Notes under the pieces: model-generated
Seen by the model: the letters and a program-made list of their open reading frames with translations, nothing else
Databases searched by the model: none
Told to the model about the DNA's origin: nothing
Program-made: the position numbers and the translations under genes
DNA from: Microvirga antarctica
GTDB lineage: Bacteria; Pseudomonadota; Alphaproteobacteria; Rhizobiales; Beijerinckiaceae
Length of the DNA: 64,000 bases
Reading direction: 5' to 3'
NCBI RefSeq assembly: GCF_017921815.1
Contig: NZ_JAGEMM010000002.1
Location: 620,001 to 684,000 of the forward strand
Shown here: positions 30,079-38,848 of the stretch, one piece after another
How positions within the stretch are numbered: the stretch's first letter is position 1
How the letters are laid out: each line of letters begins with the position of its first letter

Positions 30079-30696
30079 AATCCAGACGACGGTTCTCCCC
30101 CCCGCCGCAAGACCGGACGGCCGCTGTCGTTCGACCGCGACGCAGCGCTCGAACAAGCGATGCTGACCTTCTGGCGGCATGGTTATGAGACGACCTCAAT
30201 CGTCGATCTCACGACGGCGATGGGGGTGACGGCACCCAGCCTGTACAGCGCGTTCGGCGACAAGAAGCGGTTGTTTCTCGAAGCCGCACGCCTCTACGCA
30301 GGCGATCCTGAGGCGATGGCGCGCGACATCCAAGGCGCGCCAAGCGCGTATGACGCTGCGAACGCGATGCTGACCAATGCCGCCGTCATCTATACAGGGG
30401 ACGCTACCCCCAAGGGATGTCTGCTCGCCAGCGCGACCGCCAGCGGTTCGGCCGCGGCCTGCGAGGTTCAGGGCGCGATTGCCGACATCCGGAAGTCCAT
30501 GGCTTCCTGCCTCGAGGCAAGAATCAGGAACGATGTGGCGACCGGAAAACTATCCGCTGCCACCGACGCAGCTGCGCTTGCTGGCCTCGTTATGGCTGTC
30601 GCTCAGGGAATGTCGGTGCTGGCGCGTGACGGAGCATCACGCTCTTTCCTGCTCGCCATCGTCGGCGCGACAATGGCGGCGTGGCCGCAAGAATGA
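30073..30696 (+). CDS. TetR/AcrR-family transcriptional regulator
   Basis: The 207-residue product has an N-terminal TetR HTH (DAALEQAMLTFWRHGYETTS and TAMGVTAPSLYSAFGDKKRL) and an all-helical ligand-binding C-terminal domain with PKGCLLAS, typical of the YxaF/AcuR-like subgroup whose Cys may sense reactive compounds. It is divergent from the aldo/keto reductase. A GTG 9 bases upstream is an alternative start. Confidence 0.9.
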   Translation: MKNPDDGSPPRRKTGRPLSFDRDAALEQAMLTFWRHGYETTSIVDLTTAMGVTAPSLYSAFGDKKRLFLEAARLYAGDPEAMARDIQGAPSAYDAANAMLTNAAVIYTGDATPKGCLLASATASGSAAACEVQGAIADIRKSMASCLEARIRNDVATGKLSAATDAAALAGLVMAVAQGMSVLARDGASRSFLLAIVGATMAAWPQE

Positions 30697-30767
30697 GGCG
30701 GCCCGCGTGTATCCGGGATCAGCATCTCTTCATGGTCCCGGATTGACCGCTCGTTGCCGCCCATCGG

Positions 30768-31700
30768 TTAGGCGCTGGTGCGCTCGCGTCTCAGATAGCT
30801 GACGAGCGCCTGCATTGCAGAGCTCATGTGACGATGCCGCGAGTAGTAGAGCGCGAGGCCGGGATAGGGCGGTGTCCAACTCCCGAGGACCTGCACCACC
30901 CGCGCGCTGTGCAAGGCTTCTTCCGCCAAGGCGCGGGTCACATAGGCCAGGCCCAGACCACCGACCGCAGCGGCGAGCGCCAACTTGGTTGAACCCACGA
31001 CGAGACGGCCGACAGTCCGCACCGTGAAGCTTTCGCCGTCTTTCGCGAATTCCCACCGATAGAGGGCATCGGGCGCCAGGCGCAGCTGAATGCACTGATG
31101 CGCCGTCAAGTCGGAGGGCGAGACCAGATGAGGCGCATGTTCAAGATAAGTGGGCGAACCGATGACAATATGCTGTTGCGTCGCCGCCCCGATCGGTATG
31201 GCGACGCAATCGTCGGGCACGAGTTCTGCCAAACGGATGCCGCAGTCGAAGCCACCTTCGGCGATATCGACAAGCGCGCCTTCCCCATGGATGTCGACCC
31301 GCACGCCCGGCGCCGACTGCATGAAAGGGATCAAAAGCGCTTCCATCACCTGCTCGACAGCGACCACGGAAGCATTGATGCGAATGAGTCCGGTCGGTTC
31401 GGCATCGCTTGACGCAAGCTCAGCGACCGCCGCGCTCAACTGGTCGAGCGCGGGGCGGAGCGCGTCAAGAAATCGTCGCCCGGCCTCCGTCAGAGACACA
31501 TGACGGGTGCTTCGCAAAACAAGCTGTGTCGCCAGCCGTCGTTCGAGCGCCGCGACGGCGTGGCTCAATGCGGATGGGCTGGCACCGGTGGCGCGCGCCG
31601 CCGCCCGAAAGCCGCCGTGACGCATGACAGCATCGAATGCCGCCAGTTCCGAGGGGGCTAGCCGCGCGACTGTGCGAAATGTCTCATCATCGCGTTCCAT
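30768..31700 (-). CDS. LysR-family transcriptional regulator
   Basis: The 310-residue product has the LysR HTH around residues 15-75 (AAFDAVMRHGGFRAAARATG, ALSHAVAALERRLATQLVLR) and a full effector domain. Its best partner is the divergent SDR/dehydrogenase pair starting 64 bases away. GGGAG stands 5 bases before the ATG. Confidence 0.9.
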   Translation of the reverse strand: MERDDETFRTVARLAPSELAAFDAVMRHGGFRAAARATGASPSALSHAVAALERRLATQLVLRSTRHVSLTEAGRRFLDALRPALDQLSAAVAELASSDAEPTGLIRINASVVAVEQVMEALLIPFMQSAPGVRVDIHGEGALVDIAEGGFDCGIRLAELVPDDCVAIPIGAATQQHIVIGSPTYLEHAPHLVSPSDLTAHQCIQLRLAPDALYRWEFAKDGESFTVRTVGRLVVGSTKLALAAAVGGLGLAYVTRALAEEALHSARVVQVLGSWTPPYPGLALYYSRHRHMSSAMQALVSYLRRERTSA

Positions 31701-31764
31701 TTTGTCTCCCTAATCGAAACACCGGCCTTTTGCTACATCCGGTCCAGACTTTGGAGGATTGGAC

Positions 31765-32688
31765 ATGGCAACGTTGCAAACACCTTTCGCATTCGGCTCA
31801 ACCGCCGATGATGTCCTCGCGGGGGTCGATCTGTCCGGCAAGACGGTGATCATCACCGGAGGCAGTGGCGGAATCGGAAAGGAGATCGGTCGAGCGCTCG
31901 CGAATGCAGGCGCTGCGGTCATCGTATCCGCCCGGGATGCCGAGGCAGCGGCGCCGCTCGTGGCGGAACTGCGCAAGACGACCGGCAACCCGCACGTCGA
32001 GGTCCGCGCGCTTGACCTGTCGAGCCTTGCTTCGGTCCATCGGTTCGTCGCGGAATGGAACAGGCCGATCGACGCGCTCGTCAATAATGCCGGGATCATG
32101 GCGTTGCCGCAGCTGCAACGCACGCCGGACGGGCGGGAGTTGCAATTTGCCACCAACTTCCTTGGCCATTTCGCGCTGACGTGCGGTCTTCAGCCATGGC
32201 TGAGGGAGCGCGGCGGTCGTGTCGTTTCCGTTGCTTCGACAGGCAGTCTTTTCGGCCCCGTGATGTGGGACGATCCTGATTTCCGCTTCGTCCAGTACGA
32301 CCCTCTGCTCGCCTATGCCCAGTCCAAGACGGCGTGCATCCTTCTGTCGGTCGCCATCGCGCAGCGATGGGCCGCGACTGGGATCACGTCCAACGCGCTC
32401 CATCCCGGCGCGATCGCAACCAATCTCCAGCGCCACACGGGAGGACTTCGCACGCCTGAAGCGTACAGAAAGACGCCAGAACAGGGAGCGGCAACCGCCG
32501 TCCTGCTGGCAGCCTCGCCGTTCCTCGACGGTGTGTCCGGCCGCTATTTCGAGGATTGCAATGAGGTCGCAACAGTCAGCGAGCGTCCCCAAGGCCGCGC
32601 CTCCGGTGTGGCAGCCTACGCTCTGAATCCCGCGAACGCGGATCGCCTGTGGTCCATGGCCAGCGCCATGATCGGAGGCGTGGCATGA
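31765..32688 (+). CDS. SDR-family oxidoreductase (retinol-dehydrogenase-like)
   Basis: The 307-residue SDR has cofactor motif TGGSGGIGKEIGRALA, NNAGIMALP, active-site Ser in SVASTGSLFG, and YAQSKTACILLS with the catalytic Tyr/Lys. It has the longer insertion and ending typical of the WW-domain oxidoreductase/retinol-dehydrogenase-like group. GGAGG is 8 bases before the ATG. Its stop overlaps the following broken dehydrogenase gene by 4 bases. Confidence 0.88.
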   Translation: MATLQTPFAFGSTADDVLAGVDLSGKTVIITGGSGGIGKEIGRALANAGAAVIVSARDAEAAAPLVAELRKTTGNPHVEVRALDLSSLASVHRFVAEWNRPIDALVNNAGIMALPQLQRTPDGRELQFATNFLGHFALTCGLQPWLRERGGRVVSVASTGSLFGPVMWDDPDFRFVQYDPLLAYAQSKTACILLSVAIAQRWAATGITSNALHPGAIATNLQRHTGGLRTPEAYRKTPEQGAATAVLLAASPFLDGVSGRYFEDCNEVATVSERPQGRASGVAAYALNPANADRLWSMASAMIGGVA

Positions 32689-33520
32689 AGCGGCGCGTGG
32701 GTTTCATCGGGCTGGGCGATCAGGGCGCCCCGATGGCAGCGGCATTGGCATTGCGCCATGACCTGCACGTCTTTGCGCGCCGCGACGCCGCGTATGCCGA
32801 ACTCGGCCCTGTGCGGTTTGTGCGGGCCCGTGATCCGCAGGCGCTCGCTCGCAGCGTCGATATCCTCTGCCTGTGTCTTCCGGGGGACGCGGAGTTGAGG
32901 GAGCTGCTGTTCGCGGACGGCGTGGCGAACGCCCTTCCTGGCGGCGGCATCGTCATCAACCACGCCACCGGTGACCCCGGCGCCGCGATGCAGATCGCAG
33001 AGGCGCTTGCGCGAATGGGGCTCGGCTATCTCGATGCCCCGGTCAGTGGGGGCGCTCCGGTGCGGTCGAGGGGACGTTGACCTGCTTCGTCGGCGGCAAG
33101 GCTGAGACATTGGATGCGTGCCGACCCGTCATCGCGTGCCACAGCCGAACGATCGCCTCCATGGGCGGGCCGGGCGCCGGCCAGATGACCAAGCTCATCA
33201 ACAACGTGCTGACGGTGTCCAACCTCCGCAATATCGTCGAAGCGTTTGCCCTGGCGAAGGCAGCGGGGGTCGATCTGCGCGCGTTGCAAGGCGCATTGGC
33301 GCATAGCAGCGGCGGCAGCTTCATTCTTCAGGCGATCGGACACAAGATCGGGCCCGGCATCGCCGAGCACATCGCCGCCCTCAACCGCAAGGATGTACAC
33401 GCGTTTGCCGAGGCGATGCGCGCGCGGGGGCTGGACCCTGCAACGATCGAGGAATGGGCCATCTCGGGGCCGGATGGACTGCCAGCATTGGTCAACGCGA
33501 TGACCGTCCCGACAAGCTGA
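32685..33520 (+). pseudogene. Beta-hydroxyacid dehydrogenase (HIBADH-like), frameshifted
   Basis: The first frame (32685-33080) encodes an NAD(P)-binding domain GFIGLGDQGAPMAAALALRH and reaches LDAPVSGGAP, then reads out of frame to a stop at 33080. The second frame, entered near 33060, continues with AVEGTLTCFVGGKAETLDA and KLINNVLTVSNLRNIVEAFA, the helical domain carrying the catalytic Lys. One missing base near 33060 joins them into a full-length protein of about 278 residues. ATG lies in a 4-base overlap with the SDR stop. It could be a true mutation or a sequencing error. Confidence 0.8.
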
Positions 33521-33610
33521 AGGCCTCAAGCCTGTATTGGCGCGTTTCAGCTGGCATCGCAATCTGCCCGCAAGTCCCGGCTGATATCGCACGCCTGCGC
33601 CGAAGTTGCG

Positions 33611-33650
33611 CTATATCCATCAATATGTATATTCACCAAGATGGATATAG
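33611..33650. promoter_or_regulatory. Candidate ArsR operator over its own start
   Basis: A perfect 10-bp inverted repeat (33611-33620, 33641-33650) spans the start codon of the ArsR gene, with an inner AATAT-GT-ATATT palindrome (33622-33633). Position and symmetry suit autorepression. Confidence 0.55.
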
Positions 33651-33982
33651 ACGCCTTCCAGACATTGGCCGACCCGACCCGTCGCAGAGTGGTCGACGCA
33701 CTGAGCCGCGGCGAGCAGCAGGTGAATGACCTCGTTGCGGGCATTGGCATTCGCCAGTCGGGGGTTTCCCGTCATCTCAGGATTCTCCTCGAAGCAGGAT
33801 TTGTCGTCGTGCGGCCGGAGGGGCAGCGGCGCCTTTATTCCCTGAAGCCCGACCGGTTTCGTGAACTGGACGATTGGCTTGCCACCTATCGCGGGCTTTG
33901 GGAGGCGCGGCTTGACCGCTTCGGCGCCGCACTCGAGGTCCGCCAGCAGCGTCGTGAACGCGAAACGGAGTCGGACACATGA
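33641..33982 (+). CDS. ArsR-family winged-helix repressor
   Basis: The 113-residue product is a small winged helix protein: FQTLADPTRRRVVDALSRGE, recognition helix GIRQSGVSRHLRILLEAGF, and wing VVVRPEGQRRLYSL. No metal-binding Cys pair is visible, which is typical of the subgroup paired with AHSA1/SRPBCC genes. The start ATG is inside the inverted repeat; there is no clear ribosome site. Its stop overlaps the AHSA1 gene by 4 bases. Confidence 0.88.
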   Translation: MDIDAFQTLADPTRRRVVDALSRGEQQVNDLVAGIGIRQSGVSRHLRILLEAGFVVVRPEGQRRLYSLKPDRFRELDDWLATYRGLWEARLDRFGAALEVRQQRRERETESDT

Positions 33983-34509
33983 GCAAAGACGTCGAGCCAA
34001 GCCTCATCATCGAGCGGACTTACAAGGCGGACGTTGCTGAACTCTGGGACCTGTGGACCACGAAAGACGGCTTCGAGTCGTGGTGGGGCCCCGATCAGTT
34101 CCGCGCGGACGTGATCACGATCGAGCCTCGTCAGGGCGGCGCCCTTCACTACACCATGGTGGCCGACACCCCTGAGGCGATCGCCGCCATGGAGCGCATG
34201 GGCGCACCGACATCACAAGTGTGCCGCGGGATGTTCAGGGAGTTCAAGCCCAATGATCGCCTGGTCCTGACACAGGTCATCGATTTCCTGCCCGGGGTCG
34301 CGCCCTATGACAGCACCATTGCGGTCGACTTCCTGGCAATGGCGGCCGGCACCGCGCGCATGGTCGTCACGCTGAGCCCCATGCACGATCGCCCGACCAC
34401 AATCATGCAGAAGGAGGGCTTCACCAGCCAGCTGGCAAAACTCGACAGTCGCTGGCGAGCGACCGTGCCGGTCTCCAGGTCTGGCCCTCTTCGGGATGTC
34501 GAACCTTGA
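33979..34509 (+). CDS. AHSA1/SRPBCC-domain protein
   Basis: The 176-residue product has the Bet v1-like pattern of the AHSA1 family: IIERTYKADVAELWDLWTT, SWWGPDQFRADV, a central CRGMFREFKPNDRLVLTQ and C-terminal FTSQLAKLDSRW. These proteins bind hydrophobic ligands and commonly form a two-gene operon with an ArsR repressor, as here (4-base overlap). The ligand is unknown. The last dozen residues are not conserved in the family as I know it. Confidence 0.85.
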   Translation: MSKDVEPSLIIERTYKADVAELWDLWTTKDGFESWWGPDQFRADVITIEPRQGGALHYTMVADTPEAIAAMERMGAPTSQVCRGMFREFKPNDRLVLTQVIDFLPGVAPYDSTIAVDFLAMAAGTARMVVTLSPMHDRPTTIMQKEGFTSQLAKLDSRWRATVPVSRSGPLRDVEP

Positions 34510-34635
34510 CGTTCGAAGCAGCGATACTCTCGCGCGCAGCGTCATGGAGAGACATGGCGGCCGTGCCGCGAAACGTCGGGCGTCAGCCCTGACATCGCGG
34601 CGATCAGCTTGCTGAAGTGGTCCGGGGACCGATCA

Positions 34636-35652
34636 TCATCGCCAGCCCACCCCCGGAGCGACGTGCTTGAGGATGGCGTCGATGACATGGACATTATAGT
34701 CGACGCCGAGCTGGTTGGGCACGGTCAAAAGCAGCGTATCTGCCTCCGCAATCGCCTCGTCCGCCTTCAGCATATCGACAAGCCTGTCCGGTTCTGCAGC
34801 GTAAGAGCGCCCGAAGATGGCGCGCATGTTGTCGATGACGCCGACCTGGTCGCTGTCCTTGTCGTGGCCGAAATATTCGCGGTCGCGGTCGTCCACAAGC
34901 GCGAAGATCGAGCGTGAGACGGAGACGCGGGGCTCGCGGACATGCCCCGCTTCCTTCCACGCTTCCCTGTAAAGGCGGATCTGCCTCGCCTGCTGGACGT
35001 GCAGGGGCTCGCCTGTCTCGTCCGCTTTCAGGGTCGAACTCTGAAGGTTCATGCCCCGCTGCGCGGCCCATACCGCGGTGGCGTTGGAGGCGGAGCCCCA
35101 CCAGATACGGTCGCTCAGGCCCTCCGAATGCGGCTCGATGCGCAGCAAGCCAGGCGGGTTGGGAAACATCGTGCGTGGGTTCGGCTCGGCAAAGCGCTCG
35201 CCCTTGAGGACGTTTAGAAGCACTTCTGCGCGGCGGCGGCCCATGTCGGCGTCGCTTTGGCCCTCCTCGGGCACGTAACCGAAATAGCGCCAGCCCTCGA
35301 GGACTTGCTCAGGTGAACCGCGACTGATGCCGAGTTGGAGACGCCCTCCGCTGATCAGATCGGCCGCGCCCGCATCCTCGGCCATATAGAGAGGGTTCTC
35401 GTACCGCATGTCGATGACGGCGGTGCCGATCTCGATACGGCTCGTTTTCGCGCCGATTGCCGCCAACAGCGGGAAGGGTGAGGCGAGCTGGCGCGCGAAG
35501 TGATGGACGCGAAAGTATGCGCCGTCCGCGCCGAGTTCCTCGGCGGCCACGGCAAGGTCAATGGATTGGAGGAGGGTATCACGGGCCGACCGCGTCCGGG
35601 ACTGCGGTGAGGGCGACCAGTGCCCAAATGAGAGAAAGCCGATCTTCTTCAT
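34636..35652 (-). CDS. Luciferase-like (LLM) flavin-dependent monooxygenase
   Basis: The 338-residue product is an LLM-class flavoprotein: KKIGFLSFGHWSPSP, EELGADGAYFRVHHFA, SRIEIGTAVIDMRYENP, and the flavin-associated GGRLQLGISRGSPEQ. The WWGSASNATAVWAAQRGMNL segment matches this subgroup. It uses reduced FMN (or F420) and O2 to oxygenate an organic substrate. The ATG at 35652 starts directly before the barrel; an ATG 39 bases upstream is also open. It probably belongs with the catabolic genes that follow. Confidence 0.87.
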   Translation of the reverse strand: MKKIGFLSFGHWSPSPQSRTRSARDTLLQSIDLAVAAEELGADGAYFRVHHFARQLASPFPLLAAIGAKTSRIEIGTAVIDMRYENPLYMAEDAGAADLISGGRLQLGISRGSPEQVLEGWRYFGYVPEEGQSDADMGRRRAEVLLNVLKGERFAEPNPRTMFPNPPGLLRIEPHSEGLSDRIWWGSASNATAVWAAQRGMNLQSSTLKADETGEPLHVQQARQIRLYREAWKEAGHVREPRVSVSRSIFALVDDRDREYFGHDKDSDQVGVIDNMRAIFGRSYAAEPDRLVDMLKADEAIAEADTLLLTVPNQLGVDYNVHVIDAILKHVAPGVGWR

Positions 35653-35872
35653 GGAGCGATCCCGTGCAAATGCCTTCAGGCGATTCGACATGATAGCAGG
35701 CGGATTGGCTGTGCGTGCCTGAGCTGGCGCTCTCGATGGCCGATCGCCCCGACTCGCGGGCCTTTGTGGCCCAAGATTGAATCGGGCGCCTGTTCAGCGC
35801 CTGTCAGCGAACAGAGATCGCAATTTCGTGCAATAAGGCAGTGTCAAGCTGGCAACCGGGAATGAAAATCCG

Positions 35873-36484
35873 ATGACACACCGCATGCAGGAGCTGGCGA
35901 CTGAGATCATACGCCTCCAGACCGAACTTGACCGCGAGATCGAAGCTCGGCGCAAGATCCTGGGTTGGAGCATCAAAGAGCGGTTCGTCGCCTTCGAGCA
36001 CGGTATTGCATTCGAACATCGTCGGTTGCGGGTGAGTGTCGCAAGCTTTTTGGCGGATTCTGGACTGGCGAAGATCATCAGCGCGCCGGTCATCTATTCC
36101 CTGATCGTGCCGATTGCCCTGCTTGATGTTTGGGCGACCATCTATCAAGAAATCTGCTTCCGAATTTATGGGATTCCGCGCGTTGCCCGACGCGACTACA
36201 TCAATTTTGACAGGCGCCATCTCCGGTACCTGAACTGGATCGAGATTTTGAACTGTCTCTATTGTGGCTACTCGAACGGAGTCATCGCCTATGTTCGAGA
36301 GATCGGCAGCCGAACGGAGCAGTATTGGTGCCCAATCAAGCATGCGCTACGGGTCAGCGATCCACATCGCCGTTACCAAAGCTTCCTGGAATACGGTGAT
36401 GCCGAAGGGTACCGCTCCAGGCTCGAGTCCTTTCGCAAAGCGCTCGCTGCAGATGCTTTTGCCGACGCGAAATCAATGGACTGA
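35873..36484 (+). CDS. Uncharacterised membrane protein with CxxC and CxxxH motifs
   Basis: The 203-residue product has an N-terminal helix rich in charged residues (1-50), a single strong membrane segment (about 72-92) and a C-terminal domain with C128-x2-C131 (NCLYCGYSNG), then EQYWCPIKHA with C153 and H157. The three Cys and one His could bind a metal. It lacks an enzyme motif I can name. The reading frame is clearly less GC-rich than its neighbours, hinting at transfer. The ATG at 35873 was used; ribosome site is weak. Confidence 0.75.
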   Translation: MTHRMQELATEIIRLQTELDREIEARRKILGWSIKERFVAFEHGIAFEHRRLRVSVASFLADSGLAKIISAPVIYSLIVPIALLDVWATIYQEICFRIYGIPRVARRDYINFDRRHLRYLNWIEILNCLYCGYSNGVIAYVREIGSRTEQYWCPIKHALRVSDPHRRYQSFLEYGDAEGYRSRLESFRKALAADAFADAKSMD

Positions 36485-36775
36485 GTGAGGCAAGGGAGCA
36501 GGCAGAGGAGTCTGTTTGAGGCCCCCCTGGCGTGTCCACGTCATGCAAAGGGCGATCGATGGTCTGCTCCACGCGAGAAGGCATCCCTGCTGAACCGGGT
36601 CGCGGGGTGATGAGATTGCTGGGCGGGGACGAGATTGACGGGAAACGAGCTATCCGCCAAGGCGGCCCATCGGACCGCCTAACCTGACATCCACGGCCAG
36701 CGGCATGGCCTCCGTTGCGCAGCCTTGTCGTTCTCCAACGCAAGGCGCAATATGGCGGGCAGGGGGGGCATTCGC

Positions 36776-37579
36776 ATGACGCGTGAACCTGTCAAATCTG
36801 CCGTAAGAGCACTCGATATACTCAAGCTGTTTTCGGAACTGCGCCGCGATCTCACTCAGAAGGAAATCATTCTTCGGCTGGGATATCCGCAATCAAGCGC
36901 AACCTTTCTGCTGAAGAGCCTGGTGAGCGCAGGGTATCTTTCATTCGATCGAAAACGGCGAACTTATCTGCCCGCGCCGGAGGTTTACCAGCTTGGCAAG
37001 TGGCTGGAGGATCTCGGCTATGAACAGATGTTCCGCCACGGTGTCCTGACCGAGCTGCTTGCCGACCTCAGAACCAGGACGGGCCACACGATCTCGCTCA
37101 CCAGCCAGAATGACATCTTCGTTCAGTGGCACCGGATTGTCGGCGAGACTTTATCACATGATCCTCCGCTCTGCGAAGGAGCAGCGCTACCGCTCATCTG
37201 GTCTTCCTACGGTTGCGTGCTTCTGAGCCGCGAAAGCGATGCCCAGATCGATCGCGTCGTGCGCCTTATCAACGCCCGCGAACGTGTTCCGGAGTGCAAG
37301 GTCGACGTCGCTCATACGACGGCGATGCTGCGAGAGATCCGCTCCAACACCGTCTTCTACATGGTCAATACACGGCTCAACGAAGCCGCTTCGATCGCGA
37401 CTGTCTTGCCGATGCGGATTGCCGGACGGCATATCGCCGTCGGGGTCGGAGGCGATCGGACACACATAACGCCTCGCCGCGACTCGATCATGCAGAGTTT
37501 GTCAGACACGCTGTCGGAATATGAGGCGGATCTTATCGCGGCGTTTCCTCGAGAGACGGAGTTCCCTGCCTTGGCTTGA
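36776..37579 (+). CDS. IclR-family transcriptional regulator
   Basis: The 267-residue product has an IclR HTH (SAVRALDILKLFSEL, TQKEIILRLGYPQSSATFLL) and an effector domain with RTGHTISLTSQNDIFVQW and ATVLPMRIAGRHIAVGVGG. IclR proteins often govern aromatic or alicyclic catabolism, and this is the only regulator in the catabolic stretch 34.6-50.4 kb. The ATG at 36776 has a run of seven G about 7 bases before it; longer starts add an Arg-rich leader. Confidence 0.9.
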   Translation: MTREPVKSAVRALDILKLFSELRRDLTQKEIILRLGYPQSSATFLLKSLVSAGYLSFDRKRRTYLPAPEVYQLGKWLEDLGYEQMFRHGVLTELLADLRTRTGHTISLTSQNDIFVQWHRIVGETLSHDPPLCEGAALPLIWSSYGCVLLSRESDAQIDRVVRLINARERVPECKVDVAHTTAMLREIRSNTVFYMVNTRLNEAASIATVLPMRIAGRHIAVGVGGDRTHITPRRDSIMQSLSDTLSEYEADLIAAFPRETEFPALA

Positions 37580-37660
37580 GGCGTAGACGGGAGGCAAGAT
37601 CAGGCACTCGCGCCTGTCTTCGCGATCGGAACCGCCTCTCCTCTGCGTCTTGTGTCGAAC

Positions 37661-38428
37661 CTAACTCGGCAGCACGGGCCCGGCCATCCGGCCGCCATCG
37701 ACCTGATACGCAGCACCCGTCACGAAACTGGCTTCATCGGAACATAGCCATGTAATGACGGTCGCGATTTCGTCTGCGGGGGCCATCCGCCCGAGCGGCG
37801 TACCGGACACGATTCCGCTGAAATCTCCGTGGTAGAGACGGTCACTCATCGGCGTATGGAAGCCGCCGGGGCACAGGATATTCACGCGGACGTTCTGCGC
37901 TCCGTATTCCAGCGCGGCCGTTCGTGTCAGCCCGAGCATGGCGTGCTTCGAAGCGATGTAGGCCGACATCATGCCGATGCCGCGGAGGGAACCGGTCGAG
38001 CCGACATTCACAATCGACCCTCCGCCCTGCGCAGCCATCACGGCGAGTTCATGCTTCATGCAAGAGAACACGCCGGTGAGGTTGACATCGATCACCCGCT
38101 GCCAATCCTCGTCGGGATAGGCATCGACCTTGTGCAACGAGCCTTCGATCCCGGCGTTGTTAACCGCGCAATCGATCCTCCCATGGCGTTGGGCGATCAT
38201 CTCGATAAACGCTTTGACCTGTTCCCGATCAGTCACATCGAGGGGTGCAAAAAATGCCTGTCCTCCGGCAGCTGCGATATCGGATGCGGTCTGGCGCCCC
38301 TCATCTTCCAGAATATCGCCGATGATCACGACGTTGCCGTGGGACGCGAGCGACTGCGCGGTCGCACGTCCGAGGCCCGACGCTCCGCCGGTCACGAGAC
38401 ATATTTTCTGGTTGTTGAAAGTTGGCAT
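37661..38428 (-). CDS. SDR-family oxidoreductase
   Basis: The 255-residue classical SDR has the cofactor motif TGGASGLGRATAQSLA, NNAGIEGSLH, Ser in VGSTGSLRGI, and YIASKHAML with Tyr/Lys. It ends with VTGAAYQVDGG. It resembles cyclic-alcohol and 3-hydroxyacyl dehydrogenases of the SDR family, so alcohol-to-ketone oxidation feeding the downstream monooxygenase is possible (inference). The ATG at 38428 has AGAGGTGGG upstream. It is divergent from the GMC oxidoreductase with 420 bases between. Confidence 0.88.
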   Translation of the reverse strand: MPTFNNQKICLVTGGASGLGRATAQSLASHGNVVIIGDILEDEGRQTASDIAAAGGQAFFAPLDVTDREQVKAFIEMIAQRHGRIDCAVNNAGIEGSLHKVDAYPDEDWQRVIDVNLTGVFSCMKHELAVMAAQGGGSIVNVGSTGSLRGIGMMSAYIASKHAMLGLTRTAALEYGAQNVRVNILCPGGFHTPMSDRLYHGDFSGIVSGTPLGRMAPADEIATVITWLCSDEASFVTGAAYQVDGGRMAGPVLPS

Positions 38429-38848
38429 TTCCCACCTCTTTTCGCATTCGCGGATTGTCGCGATGCCGGCTTGAATTGACGTCGCAGCGTCAGCTACGCG
38501 CGTTCGCTCAGCGCGGCGGGCGTCGCAGGTTTGAGACCCTGCAATCATTTTTCGATCGAAGGAAGCTCAGCCGTCCGCCGTCTCTGACTATTGCGCATGT
38601 GATAGAGATCGGGATCGCTTGAGGTTAGTGCTGCAACCTCTCGTCGCGAACAGACAGCCTTGTCAGAACGCGTATGCAATTTCACCCGGGGCGGCGGCGG
38701 AAAGCGGTCGACTTGCTATCGAGCACGGCTGCGCCGGTTTATGTTCACTGCAACGTATCGGTGCCCAGGGCGTTCGACGATCCGACGGCACGTCAGAGCA
38801 GATGCACTCATCGGGGTTGTCTTGGCAGCCTTCTGGGTCGAGGACAGA
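38429..38848. other. Divergent intergenic region, no gene seen
   Basis: The 420 bases between the SDR and GMC genes contain only short unsupported frames. It is the natural place for promoters of both genes and IclR sites, but no clear palindrome or promoter stood out. Confidence 0.5.
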
